A DNA stretch of 64,000 nucleotides. Origin: CAWJJM01 sp963843275 (GTDB lineage Bacteria > Acidobacteriota > Thermoanaerobaculia > Multivoradales > JBCCEF01). Location of the stretch: assembly GCA_963843275.1 (NCBI GenBank), contig CAWJJM010000004.1, positions 671,219 to 735,218 on the forward strand. The letters are read 5' to 3'. Below the pieces are notes generated by a model. That model searched no databases, was not told where the DNA came from, and saw only the letters and a list, made by a program, of their open reading frames with translations. Made by a program: the position numbers and the translations under genes. Of the stretch, positions 35,634 to 43,283 are shown piece after piece. Every line of letters starts with the position of its first letter. Position 1 is the stretch's first letter.

Positions 35634-37076
35634 ATGGCAACCAAGACTTGGACAACGAAACCCCGCCCCGTCGCGAGCCTTCACCTGGATGCGAAGAATC
35701 CACGTCTGGGCCGCGAGACGTCGGCCAGAGCCCCGCGCGAGATCGTACAGTATCTCTTTGCGCACGATAAGGCTCTTGAGGTGGCCCAGAGCATCGCCAC
35801 GCGTGGCTATTTCCCGAACGAGCCCCTTCTCGCCATTCAGGAGGGTGACCGCGTCGTGGTCGTCGAAGGAAACCGGCGATTGGCAGCCTTGAAGGCCCTC
35901 CGCGAACCCGGCCTGCTACTAAGCGGCCCAATGCAGCGGAACGTCGAACGCCTGTCGCGCCAAATAGAAGATCCGAATGACATCGCGAGCGTGCCCGTCA
36001 CTCTCGCCCCCAGCCGCCGAGCAACGGACCGCCAGATTGCTGGGCGGCACGTGGGTACTCCGGTCCTCGCATGGCAAGCAGAAAACCGAGCAAGTTTCAT
36101 TCTTGACAAGCTGGCTGAGGGCTACTCGAACGAACAACTACGCGACCAGCTCGGCTTTACCCTTGCAGATATCCAGGCTGCGCGCCAAACCCGGGCAATC
36201 GCTGATATGGCGCGTTCACTCGACCTTCCTGAAGAAGTCAAAGCCAAGCTCGACAATCCACGGGCTAAACTGTTCACCACGCTTGAACGTGTGGTCGATT
36301 CCTCGGTCGGGCGGTCCTACCTGAAGGTCGAGAAGGACCCTGACCATGGGCTGCGCGGAACAACAACGGCAGCCGAGTTCGTTCGTGGCTTCAAGAAGCT
36401 CGTGGCTGACGTTGCGCTTGGTAGGCAATCATCTCGAACGCTGAACACCAATGAGAACATCGAAGAGTACTTCAAGTCTTGGGACCCCAAGGAGCGCCCC
36501 GCCAAAAAGCGCGGGGCTTTTGTTCCCGCGGATATCATCCAAGGTTTGTCGGTGGCTTCGTCCAGTCGTGCGCCCGTTCCTCCGAAATCGACTAAGAAGT
36601 CGATGACCGTTAGCAGGACAGTGCTGCCACGTGACTTCAAGGTAAAGCACGGGAACGAACGACTTTCGGATATTCGGAGAGAGCTGGTCAAGCTAAAGCG
36701 GGAGGATTTCCCGAACGCTGGCGCTGTACTGCTGCGGGTCTTCTTTGAACTCGCGGTACTGGACTACCTATCGCGGATTGGCGAACTTCCGAGACTCATT
36801 AAAAAGATAGAGGATAAGGAGGGGCGGAAGTTGCCGTTCGGAACACCGACGATGAAGCAACTCCTCCCAACTATCGTAAAGATCGCCAAGAAGAACCTGA
36901 AAAAAGGAGACGCGACGAAGGTTGAAAAGGCTGTCCGGTACGACGCGTCGGCACCTTTTACGCTGAGCGAACTTCACGGATTTGTACACAACTCGGACCT
37001 TCCGAGCGCCCGCGAACATCCAGCAGTTCTGGAATCGGACGGAGCCGTTGTTTCGGCTGATGTTGGAGCAGGATGA
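35634..37076 (+). CDS. ParB/Srx-domain protein of a methyltransferase cassette
   Basis: A 480-aa protein. The N-terminal ParB/sulfiredoxin-like domain (residues about 10-90) has SLHLDAKNPRLG, SIATRGYFPNEPLLAI and VVVEGNRRLAALKAL, where GNRRLAA replaces the GERRxRA nucleotide-binding box of partition ParB. A helical region follows (YSNEQLRDQLGFTLADIQAA), then a basic linker and a C-terminal helical domain of unknown function (GAVLLRVFFELAVLDYLSRI; FTLSELHGFVHN). It is not the chromosome-partition ParB, which is at 14094. The adenine methyltransferase starts 15 bp downstream. Such pairs occur in DNA-modification-type defence loci, which is the likely setting here. Confidence 0.75.
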   Translation: MATKTWTTKPRPVASLHLDAKNPRLGRETSARAPREIVQYLFAHDKALEVAQSIATRGYFPNEPLLAIQEGDRVVVVEGNRRLAALKALREPGLLLSGPMQRNVERLSRQIEDPNDIASVPVTLAPSRRATDRQIAGRHVGTPVLAWQAENRASFILDKLAEGYSNEQLRDQLGFTLADIQAARQTRAIADMARSLDLPEEVKAKLDNPRAKLFTTLERVVDSSVGRSYLKVEKDPDHGLRGTTTAAEFVRGFKKLVADVALGRQSSRTLNTNENIEEYFKSWDPKERPAKKRGAFVPADIIQGLSVASSSRAPVPPKSTKKSMTVSRTVLPRDFKVKHGNERLSDIRRELVKLKREDFPNAGAVLLRVFFELAVLDYLSRIGELPRLIKKIEDKEGRKLPFGTPTMKQLLPTIVKIAKKNLKKGDATKVEKAVRYDASAPFTLSELHGFVHNSDLPSAREHPAVLESDGAVVSADVGAG

Positions 37077-37091
37077 GGGCGGGGCTTCACA

Positions 37092-37949
37092 ATGAAGACG
37101 TCGAGCCCCTTACGCTACCCCGGAGGTAAATCGGCCATGGCAGGTCTGCTAGCCGAGATCCGGCGGATCAATGGTCTTGGAGATCGGGCTGTTGCCGAAC
37201 CGTTCGCGGGCGGAGCTGGCGCAGCTCTTACGCTCTTGTTCCTCGAAGAGACCCACGAGATCTACATCAACGATGCGGACCCATCGATCTACAGCTTTTG
37301 GTGGACGCTGGTCAATCGGCCTGAACCCTTTTTAACGATGGTCTCAGAGACTCGAGTTTCGATGGCGGAATGGCGTCGTCAACGGGATATCTATCGCAGT
37401 AGAGGTCGGGTGTCACGGCTCCGTCGAGGCTTCGCGGCGTTTTTTTTGAACCGCTGTAATCGCTCCGGAATCATAATGAACGGTGGGCCAATTGGGGGTG
37501 TCACGCAGAAGGGTAAGTGGAGGCTAGATGCGAGGTTTACCAAGTCGGAACTCCTGCGACGATGCGAGAGGGTGGCTGAGTACCGCGAGAGGATCCAAGT
37601 CTCCGGCGAGGACGGGCTCCAGTTCCTCGAACGAGTTGATCCTGGGACTACATTCTTCTTTATCGACCCTCCGTACTTTCAGAAGGGGGCGACACTTTAT
37701 CTCAATACCATCGACGCCAAGTACCACGAAGACCTGGCGGCACGGCTGCGTACTATGCCAGACGCGGCTTGGGCGCTCACATACGACAACTGCGCCGAAG
37801 TGCGCCGCTTGTACAGAGGCTGGGCATCAGTCCGGCCCTTTACGTTGCGTTACGCTGCGTCCGAACGTCGGTGCGGCAAGGAAGTTTTGGTTTCTCCGAA
37901 ATGGATGCGTGTGCCGTCGCAGCAGGACTCGGCCGCGATCAACTGGTGA
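37092..37949 (+). CDS. DNA adenine N6-methyltransferase (D12 class, Dam-like)
   Basis: A 285-aa D12-class enzyme transferring methyl from SAM to adenine N6. Motif I-type start LRYPGGKSAM, EPFAGGAGAALTLLF, the aspartate NDADPSIYSFWWTL, and the catalytic motif IV TFFFIDPPYFQKG. The C-terminal part ends with KEVLVSPKW. It is full length. A solitary methyltransferase with no restriction endonuclease beside it but paired with a ParB/Srx protein; the two genes form a single cassette closed by an attC-like site 15 bp after the stop. Confidence 0.9.
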   Translation: MKTSSPLRYPGGKSAMAGLLAEIRRINGLGDRAVAEPFAGGAGAALTLLFLEETHEIYINDADPSIYSFWWTLVNRPEPFLTMVSETRVSMAEWRRQRDIYRSRGRVSRLRRGFAAFFLNRCNRSGIIMNGGPIGGVTQKGKWRLDARFTKSELLRRCERVAEYRERIQVSGEDGLQFLERVDPGTTFFFIDPPYFQKGATLYLNTIDAKYHEDLAARLRTMPDAAWALTYDNCAEVRRLYRGWASVRPFTLRYAASERRCGKEVLVSPKWMRVPSQQDSAAINW

Positions 37950-37964
37950 CACGGTGCGTGGGGC

Positions 37965-38024
37965 GCCTAAGCAACAGCATGTGGCGGAGAGCGCTCCGCG
38001 GCGCCCTGATTCTGGGCGTTAGGT
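37965..38024 (+). other. attC-like site (cassette boundary 2)
   Basis: Left core GCCTAAGC (37965-37972) and right core GTTAGGT (38018-38024, fits GTTRRRY) are 60 bp apart end to end, the same length as the first attC. A central hairpin GCGGAG-AGCG-CTCCGC (37984-37999) lies between. The flanking arms pair less well than in attC 1, so it may be partly decayed. The position right after the methyltransferase stop is as expected for a cassette end. Confidence 0.6.
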
Positions 38025-38104
38025 GGTGCCAGCCCAAGCAAGAGTTCTTCCTGCCGAATCAGCTTAGGAGAAGTAGTCTGAGCGTACGCTGACGATTGCC
38101 TCTG

Positions 38105-38194
38105 AGACCTAGCGAATGACGTCCCGAGCCCGATCTGCTCGAGCTGACCGCAGGTCGCATCGAGGTCCACCCGGCCCTGGGCCCGGCCGCTCAT
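38105..38194 (-). pseudogene. istB: Truncated IS21 istB (helper ATPase), N-terminus only
   Basis: The ATG at 38194 overlaps the istA stop (ATGA), as in intact IS21 elements. It reads SGRAQGRVDLDATCGQLEQI and then leaves the family. The AAA+ ATPase domain is absent, so it cannot act. Confidence 0.55.
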
Positions 38195-39396
38195 CGCGCC
38201 ACCTCCGCGCAGGCCGCGTACAGGTCGACCGGCCGCAGCTCGACCGACATCGCGAGGATCTCCTGGAGTCGCCGGCCCATCCGGCCGAGCGGCTTCGGCG
38301 GCAGCACCCGCTCGGTCGGCTCGCCCTCGTAGCAGCGCGGGTCGATCAGGATGCGCTCGTCCGTCCGCCGCGGGTAGTCGACGACCACGCGGCCGTCGGC
38401 GAGGACCTGGATCCGACCCGCGCAGCCGCGGACCTCGACCCGCCGGCCGACCAGGGCAAACGGCACCGCGTAGGTGCGGTTCTCAAAGCGTACCGTTGCA
38501 TCGTGGTGCACCGGACGGGTGACGACGACGTCGAAGGGCTCAGGCAGAAGCGGCAGCGGGGCGAGCCGGGCGAGCTCGCGCTCCCAGCTCTCGGCGACCG
38601 TCCGGCCGGTCGCCGGACACAGCGCCCGCTTCGACCACGTCTCCTTCCCCTTGGCACGGCCCTCTCCGGGCTCGCAGGCGTCGATGTGGAAGCCCACCGC
38701 CCGGGCGTAGGCCCGGTAGGCGGGGTGGAGCACACCCCACGCGCCCGCACCGCGCACCACCGCCGTCTTGACGTTGTCGACCCGGTTGACCGCCACCACC
38801 CCCGCCAGCCGCCGGTAGGCCTCGTTATGGCACCACAGCCACGACAGCAGATCCTTGCGCCGGCTCCACACCAGCGCCGGGCGACGGCTGTGCGACAGCA
38901 CCATGAGAAAGCCGCTCAGCGGCTCGGGTCCCGAGCCGAGATCCACCGCCGGATACTCCGCCTAGTCGCTCTGCGTCTGCGCTCCCGGCGGCGTCTCCAC
39001 CCTCCGGAAAGTGCGGATCCTCGGCCGCGGATAGCGTGCCCGCACGAAGCGCAGCACCGACCGGTAGGAGCCCACATAGCCGTGCTCGGCCACCAGGTGC
39101 TCGTACAGCTCGAGCACGTTGACCGGCCGCTGCGACTCCCGGCGCTCGGCAAACCAGGCGTCGATCAGCTCCGCTGCCGACTCGGCGAGGAAGGCCCTGT
39201 CCTTGCGCCCGTCGTGGACCTCCCGCCCCCGCCGCCTCAGGTGATAGCGCACCGCGCCTTCGCTCACCCCCAGCCGCCGGGCGATCGACCGACCGCTCTC
39301 ACCACGCCCTGCCAAGACTTCGATCGTCACGATCTCCTCCCTGAGACGACGCACCGCCGGCTGTCCTCCGCGGGGACCATTCCCCGACGAGGTCAT
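38191..39396 (-). pseudogene. istA: IS21 transposase istA with an in-frame amber stop
   Basis: The N-terminal helix-turn-helix (RSIARRLGVSEGAVRYHLRR) leads into the start of the DDE integrase core. TAG at 38964-38962 then follows GAQTQSD, where the family has Q-x-D-W-G/A-E, so a Trp codon TGG has become TAG. The same frame continues after it (AEYPAVDLGSG ... FLMVLSHSRRPALVW; KTAVVRGAGAWGVLHPAY) to the C-terminal beta domain (RFENRTYAVPFALVGRRVEV). The first catalytic Asp is the residue just before the stop. One G-to-A change explains the interruption. Confidence 0.85.
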
Positions 39397-39542
39397 ATCT
39401 CACCGGCCACCTCCTCTTGCGGGGCGGAGTGCGTGAGACTACGCGTCCACTAAGCACGAGCTTGACAGCGACCGTGACGGCTAGAGTCGGCGACGGCCCC
39501 TGAGGACGGGAAAGCGGACTTTAGGCGTGGGGTTCCAGCACT

Positions 39543-39745
39543 CTATTGGCGGCAATCAGCCGGTGGCGCAAGGATTCGACGAGCACGTGCGAGGCGCCTG
39601 GCCACCTCGGAGACCTGAGAGCTCGAGATCCCGTCCCAGGCTCAGCGAGCGTACCCGGTTGTCGACCTTTCGGATAGAAGCTCCCTGCAGGTAGGCGTCG
39701 GCGGCCACCGATACAAGAGTTCGCTCCGTGCGCCGGCGCGCCTCG
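39543..39745 (-). pseudogene. IS256-family transposase fragment
   Basis: Minus-strand reading gives RRTERTLVSVAADAYLQGAS, IRKVDNRVRSLSLG and, after one frame change near 39620, GISSSQVSEVARRL. This is the N-terminal signature of IS256-type transposases (EAYxxGVSTRKVDxLVxxLG...GISKSxVSRI). The rest is missing. The neighbouring 39461-39542 and 39746-39827 show no gene. Confidence 0.6.
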
Positions 39746-39827
39746 AAGAGGATGTCTCCCGCATCCACTCCTCTGTTCGGCCAGTCCCCTATTCCGACTG
39801 GACCGAAAATCGGCAGTTCAGTCGAGC

Positions 39828-40060
39828 GCATGAGCCGGCACAGTCCGATCTTGACTTTCTGACCAGGCGGTCGGCGCCGATGGCATCCTCGACGACTCCC
39901 CGCGTGTGGGATGGCAGCCCGTTGACAGCGGCGCCGCGGCTCCCTACACTTCACCTAAGTCTCGAAGACGTTGGGACATGCCGCTGTCTGCTGCGCAGAG
40001 CGCTAGGAGCGACTGAAGTTGTCGCATCTGTCCCCAGGAAAAGAGTCTTCATCCCAGCAT
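39828..40060. repeat. Promoter/leader repeat, copy B
   Basis: Counterpart of 34690-34925, about 75-80% identical by eye, placed upstream of the 203-aa membrane-domain protein. The copies diverge just before the start of each downstream gene, so the regulatory part is shared and the coding part is not. Confidence 0.75.
39922..39950 (+). promoter_or_regulatory. Strong sigma-70-type promoter (copy B)
   Basis: TTGACA (39922-39927), 17 bp, TACACT (39945-39950): the same hexamers and spacing as copy A. It drives the gene at 40120 after a leader of about 165 nt. Confidence 0.7.
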
Positions 40061-40119
40061 CAAGAGAGAGTTCAAGCGTGCGAGATACTGCTATCGAGAT
40101 AAGGGTCACAGGATAACCT

Positions 40120-40731
40120 ATGGCAGACTCTCCTGATCTAGCGAGGATCGTGCCGCGCTCCGCTCTCGAGGATCTCAGGGCGATTGTCGTGCCACCCGAT
40201 GCACCTACTACCGCCGTGGTGGAACTGCGTATCGCCTTCAGTTGCAGGAAGGTCGTCGCTCGCGATCTTGCAGCTTACCTGGCGCTCATCGACAGAGTTT
40301 ACGGTCGCCTTGAAGAAGGGTCGCTGCTGAGTTATGCGCTGCGGAGATCTGAGCACCTCCAGATTGACCGAATAAGAACCGGCTCTGTAGAACTCATTCT
40401 CCGAGCACTGGCGACGAACAGTGCTGAGGTGACCTTCTTGGTCCTTGCAGGCCTACTCCTGAAGTATCTTCCGGAAGTTTTCAGATCCGCCGGTGCGGGT
40501 TTCAAGGACTTCCAAGAAGGCGCCTTGCTGAAGGAGCAGCGGCGCCAGTTGCAAGAAAGGGCGCGCGCCGACCGAGAGCTGAATACGCTTAGTGACAGGA
40601 GACGCCGACAGCTCGTTGCCCTTCTAGACGCGCTTTACGGTCTCGAGGCGCGGCGCGTGCCTTCCGCTCGGAGGTTTGCTAAGCGGTCGGTAAAGAGCGT
40701 TGGTTTCAGTATCTCTAGCGAGGAAGAATAG
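40120..40731 (+). CDS. Hypothetical 203-aa protein with a central hydrophobic segment
   Basis: No family assigned. An N-terminal alpha/beta domain (VVELRIAFSCRKVVARDLAA; YLALIDRVYGRLEEGSLLSY) leads to HLQIDRIRTGSVELILRAL, then a hydrophobic helix (EVTFLVLAGLLLKYLPEVF) and a charged coiled-coil (LLKEQRRQLQERARADRELN). The layout (beta domain, G-S-V-E-L strand, membrane-type helix) parallels the 184-aa protein at 34947. Both lie behind the same promoter repeat. An effector-like or membrane-targeting role is speculation. AT-richer codons than the core genome. Confidence 0.6.
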   Translation: MADSPDLARIVPRSALEDLRAIVVPPDAPTTAVVELRIAFSCRKVVARDLAAYLALIDRVYGRLEEGSLLSYALRRSEHLQIDRIRTGSVELILRALATNSAEVTFLVLAGLLLKYLPEVFRSAGAGFKDFQEGALLKEQRRQLQERARADRELNTLSDRRRRQLVALLDALYGLEARRVPSARRFAKRSVKSVGFSISSEEE

Positions 40732-40752
40732 AGCCGAGGGCCAGATGACAGT

Positions 40753-40812
40753 GTGTAACCCCTCAGTGGGAGCGGCCGGAGAACGGGGCTGCTGAGTTCA
40801 TACTCGTAAGCT
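40753..40812 (+). other. Degenerate attC-like inverted repeat
   Basis: GTGTAAC (40753-40759) and CGTAAGC (40805-40811) flank inner arms CTCAG...AGCGGCC and GGGCTGCTGAG, about 60 bp overall and directly after a stop codon. The right core lacks one T of GTTRRRY, so it may be inactive. Size and layout match the two sites at 35.5 and 38.0 kb. Confidence 0.45.
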
Positions 40813-40839
40813 GGAGAAGGCACCCCATAGGAGATGCCC

Positions 40840-41553
40840 ATGTCGGATGAAGAGTTCAAACTCCCAGGATCGAGTCTCGGTGAGGTCGAGAAGATCATCG
40901 AAGCTTTCGCACAAAAGGTGGGACCCAGCACCAATGTCGAGGTCGCTCAACTCGCCGGGACGAATTCGAGTACGGTATCTAGGAACAACGGATTTCTAGC
41001 GAGTGTCGGCCTCATCAAGGGTGGCAAAAAAAAGGAGCCCACGGAGCTCGGGACCAAGCTTGGCCATGCGTTGCACCATGAACAACATGACGACGCTCAA
41101 CGCTACTGGCGAGAGACAATCATGGCCAGCGCGTTCCTGAGCGAACAGCTGACGGCGGTGAGAGTCCAGAAGGGCGTCAAGACGGACGAATTGGCCGGCA
41201 AGATCCTCTACAACAGTGGAGCTGGTAAGAACAAGTACTCGGAGGCAGGCTCAAGGACCGTTGTTGACGTTCTCACAAAGGCGAGACTTCTCGTGGAGGC
41301 CGACGGCAAGTACCAAGTCCCAAAGGAGGGGCAAGTGCCTGAGTTATCAGCCGCACCTACGCCAGTCCAGACGCGGTCCCCGACGCCGGAACCACTTGCG
41401 GCAACTCGCCCGCCGAAGACGCAAGCTAGGACTTTGGAGGTTGCCGTCAATCTCCAACTTCAGCTGCCGGATTTCGAAGACCCGAAGAAGTATGCAGAAC
41501 TTTTTAAGGCACTCCGCACTCACCTGCTCGACCCGCCGGAAACCGAGGAATGA
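40840..41553 (+). CDS. Winged-helix-type protein preceding a HEPN gene
   Basis: A 237-aa protein. The N-terminal region looks like a winged-helix DNA-binding domain (VEVAQLAGTNSSTVSRNNGF, LASVGLIKGGKKKEPTELG). A second helical domain follows (DELAGKILYNSGAGKNKY; SRTVVDVLTKARLLVEADGK), then a Pro/Thr-rich linker and a short C-terminal beta-helix segment (LEVAVNLQLQLPDFEDPKKY). I prefer ATG 40840 over ATG 40834 because AGGAG ends 6 nt before it. Its stop overlaps the HEPN gene by four bases, so the two are coupled; it could be the regulator or antitoxin. Confidence 0.65.
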   Translation: MSDEEFKLPGSSLGEVEKIIEAFAQKVGPSTNVEVAQLAGTNSSTVSRNNGFLASVGLIKGGKKKEPTELGTKLGHALHHEQHDDAQRYWRETIMASAFLSEQLTAVRVQKGVKTDELAGKILYNSGAGKNKYSEAGSRTVVDVLTKARLLVEADGKYQVPKEGQVPELSAAPTPVQTRSPTPEPLAATRPPKTQARTLEVAVNLQLQLPDFEDPKKYAELFKALRTHLLDPPETEE

Positions 41554-42071
41554 TCACTACCCTAGAACAGCTTCTAGAGCGACGAGATCGAGCCCAAGAG
41601 AGCGCACATAAGATCCTCGGTAGCCACGAGGACGCCGCCAGTCGCATCCTTGAGCTTGGCAATGTCTTCAAGCAGCTCTCTGGACTGCCGCTCGACGTTT
41701 CGGAGTATTACCGCGAAGCACTCCGTGCCCTGCGGGTCGGGTGTTTTCGTGCCGCCATCGTAATGGCGTGGTCTGGCTTCGTCTACATGTTAGCCGAGAA
41801 GCTCGCTACTGGATATCAAGCCGAAATGGAGAAGCAGTATCCGAAGTGGAGGGTGGTGGGTGCGTCTGAACTTCTAGGGTCTGCTCCCGAAGCCCAGATT
41901 ATCGAAGCGGCGCGGAAGGTAGGCTTGGTCGGCAGTCAAAAACTGAATATATACAAGGGCTGGCTTTCGACTCGCAACCAGTGCGCGCACGCTACGATGT
42001 TTCAGCCATCTCGCAACGTTGCCCTCGGGTATGTAGATGCAGTCTTGGCTGAGGTGCCTGAGTTCCTATAG
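41550..42071 (+). CDS. HEPN-like protein (candidate RNase toxin)
   Basis: A 173-aa all-helical protein. The middle helices (YYREALRALRVGCFRAAIVM, AWSGFVYMLAEKLATGY) and the near-C-terminal STRNQCAHATMF carry the R-x4-H motif that defines the catalytic centre of HEPN ribonucleases. The size and polar tail fit the family. With its coupled winged-helix partner it forms a plausible toxin-antitoxin or abortive-infection pair. The family call rests on the motif and helicity only. Confidence 0.6.
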   Translation: MITTLEQLLERRDRAQESAHKILGSHEDAASRILELGNVFKQLSGLPLDVSEYYREALRALRVGCFRAAIVMAWSGFVYMLAEKLATGYQAEMEKQYPKWRVVGASELLGSAPEAQIIEAARKVGLVGSQKLNIYKGWLSTRNQCAHATMFQPSRNVALGYVDAVLAEVPEFL

Positions 42072-42286
42072 CCGCGCCAGTCGGACGGGTTTCGCTTCTA
42101 TCAAGGTCTTTGCGGTCGAAACGCTCAGGCGAACTCGGCTCCGCCAGACGCACGGTTTCACCGACGCTGACAAAGCTGTCGCGAGTTGAAGATACGGAAA
42201 CCTTCAGTTGTCGCGTCGCCAGTGCCTACTGAAATCGTGCGTACGGTGTTAGCGACCAACCTCCACGGAAACCCAAGGAGGGCTCA

Positions 42287-42667
42287 ATGGGCTTAGTCAG
42301 TGGTTTCCTCGGCAACGCATCCGAAATCGATCCCAAGCAGGCGCAGGCGGAGTTTTCGGAGATTCTCCTGCCTGAGGAGGAGGTTCAGCGCGCGTACCAA
42401 CTCATCCGAGATCACTTTTTGTTCACGTCACGCCGGCTTATTCTAGTCGATAGACAGGGTGTGACCGGCAACAAGGTCGAGTATCACTCCCTTCCTTACA
42501 AGAGCATTACGCATTTTGCAGTTGAGACTGCCGGCACCTTCGATCTTGATGCGGAGCTCAAGATCTGGATCTCTGGCACTCACGCCCCGATTCAGAAGCA
42601 GTTCACAAAGAAGGTCAACGTCTACGATGTCCAGCGCGTTCTCGCCCATTACGTTCTGAATCGGTGA
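42287..42667 (+). CDS. Bacterial PH-domain protein
   Basis: A 126-aa single-domain protein with the bPH pattern: LIRDHFLFTSRRLILVDRQG, then KVEYHSLPYKSITHFAVETA and a closing helix (NVYDVQRVLAHYVLNR). Preceded by a strong AAGGAGG site. Function is unknown; small PH proteins occur as stand-alone mobile cassette genes. The 215 bp upstream contain no gene; an inverted repeat GAAACG/CGGTTTC at 42118-42159 is visible there. Confidence 0.75.
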   Translation: MGLVSGFLGNASEIDPKQAQAEFSEILLPEEEVQRAYQLIRDHFLFTSRRLILVDRQGVTGNKVEYHSLPYKSITHFAVETAGTFDLDAELKIWISGTHAPIQKQFTKKVNVYDVQRVLAHYVLNR

Positions 42668-42779
42668 CTCCTGACACGCAAGCGGCGCCTACTTGCCCCG
42701 CGACGAAGCAAACTTGGTTCTCGGCTCTCGTTCAGGTAGAGGGTGCTGAAGTCATTCGCCCTTAGGGCACAGGAGAGAC

Positions 42780-43283
42780 ATGGCCGGAGGACGCAGCAAC
42801 AAGCTTCTAGGACAGACCGGTGAATACCTGGTTGCGGCGGAACTCTCCCGGCGCGGGCTCATCGCGACGACGTTCACCGGCAACGTCCCGCACTACGACA
42901 TCATCGCCTCGGATGAATCCGGACGGCATGTCTCGGTCCAGGTGAAAGCTAGCCGTGGCCCTTCGTGGCAATTTGGCAACATCACGCTTTATTGCGATGT
43001 CGAGTTTGTCGGCAAGAAACAAGTCGTGGGGAAGAAGAGACCATGCCCGGTACGGCGCCTAGTCATGGTTTTCGTGAGGATTGACGACGCCGGAGGGGAC
43101 CGTTTCTACATCCTCCCGTGGGATCGACTGAGGGACATTCTCGTTGGCCTTCACGAGACCTACCTTGCAAAGCACGACGGCGTTCGTCCCAAGAAGTGGG
43201 ATTCTCTGCATTGTGCGATCGCCGAGAGCGACTTGAAGCCATACCGAGACAGTTGGAAAACCATTGAGAAGAATCTGAAATGA
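42780..43283 (+). CDS. PD-(D/E)XK-like protein (possible nuclease)
   Basis: A 167-aa protein whose first half fits a restriction-endonuclease-like fold: GQTGEYLVAAELSRRGL (helix with Glu), then PHYDIIASDES (acidic) and HVSVQVKAS, a Q-x-K variant of the (D/E)xK motif. The C-terminal half (FYILPWDRLRDILVGLHETY) is unassigned. AGGAG precedes the ATG. It is the last AT-richer gene of the island. The catalytic set is plausible but divergent, so a nuclease role is tentative. Confidence 0.6.
   Translation: MAGGRSNKLLGQTGEYLVAAELSRRGLIATTFTGNVPHYDIIASDESGRHVSVQVKASRGPSWQFGNITLYCDVEFVGKKQVVGKKRPCPVRRLVMVFVRIDDAGGDRFYILPWDRLRDILVGLHETYLAKHDGVRPKKWDSLHCAIAESDLKPYRDSWKTIEKNLK

Larger units (their letters stand above)
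38105..39460 (-). mobile_element. IS21-family insertion sequence remnant
   Basis: Contains an istA interrupted by an in-frame stop and only the first 28 or so codons of istB. The element breaks off near 38105 in more AT-rich island DNA. The GC content is high, unlike the surrounding cassettes. Terminal inverted repeats were not identified. The outer limit at 39460 is approximate. Confidence 0.7.

Noticed and set aside
35634..37076. A plasmid-type partition locus
   Set aside because: There is no ParA partner or parS near the ParB/Srx protein, and the nucleotide-binding box differs; the adjacent gene is a methyltransferase.
39462..39487. TTGACA...TAGAGT near the IS21 remnant as a fourth promoter copy
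   Set aside because: The spacer is only 14 bp and the conserved leader does not follow.
42118..42159. GAAACG...CGGTTTC inverted repeat after the HEPN gene, considered as another attC
   Set aside because: The ends do not match RYYYAAC/GTTRRRY, and the length (about 42 bp) and inner arms do not fit the attC-like sites found elsewhere; it could be a terminator.
42700..42775. GCGCCTA...CTTAGGGC before the PD-(D/E)XK gene, considered as attC
   Set aside because: The right end is CTTAGGG, not GTTRRRY, and no inner pairing arms are visible.
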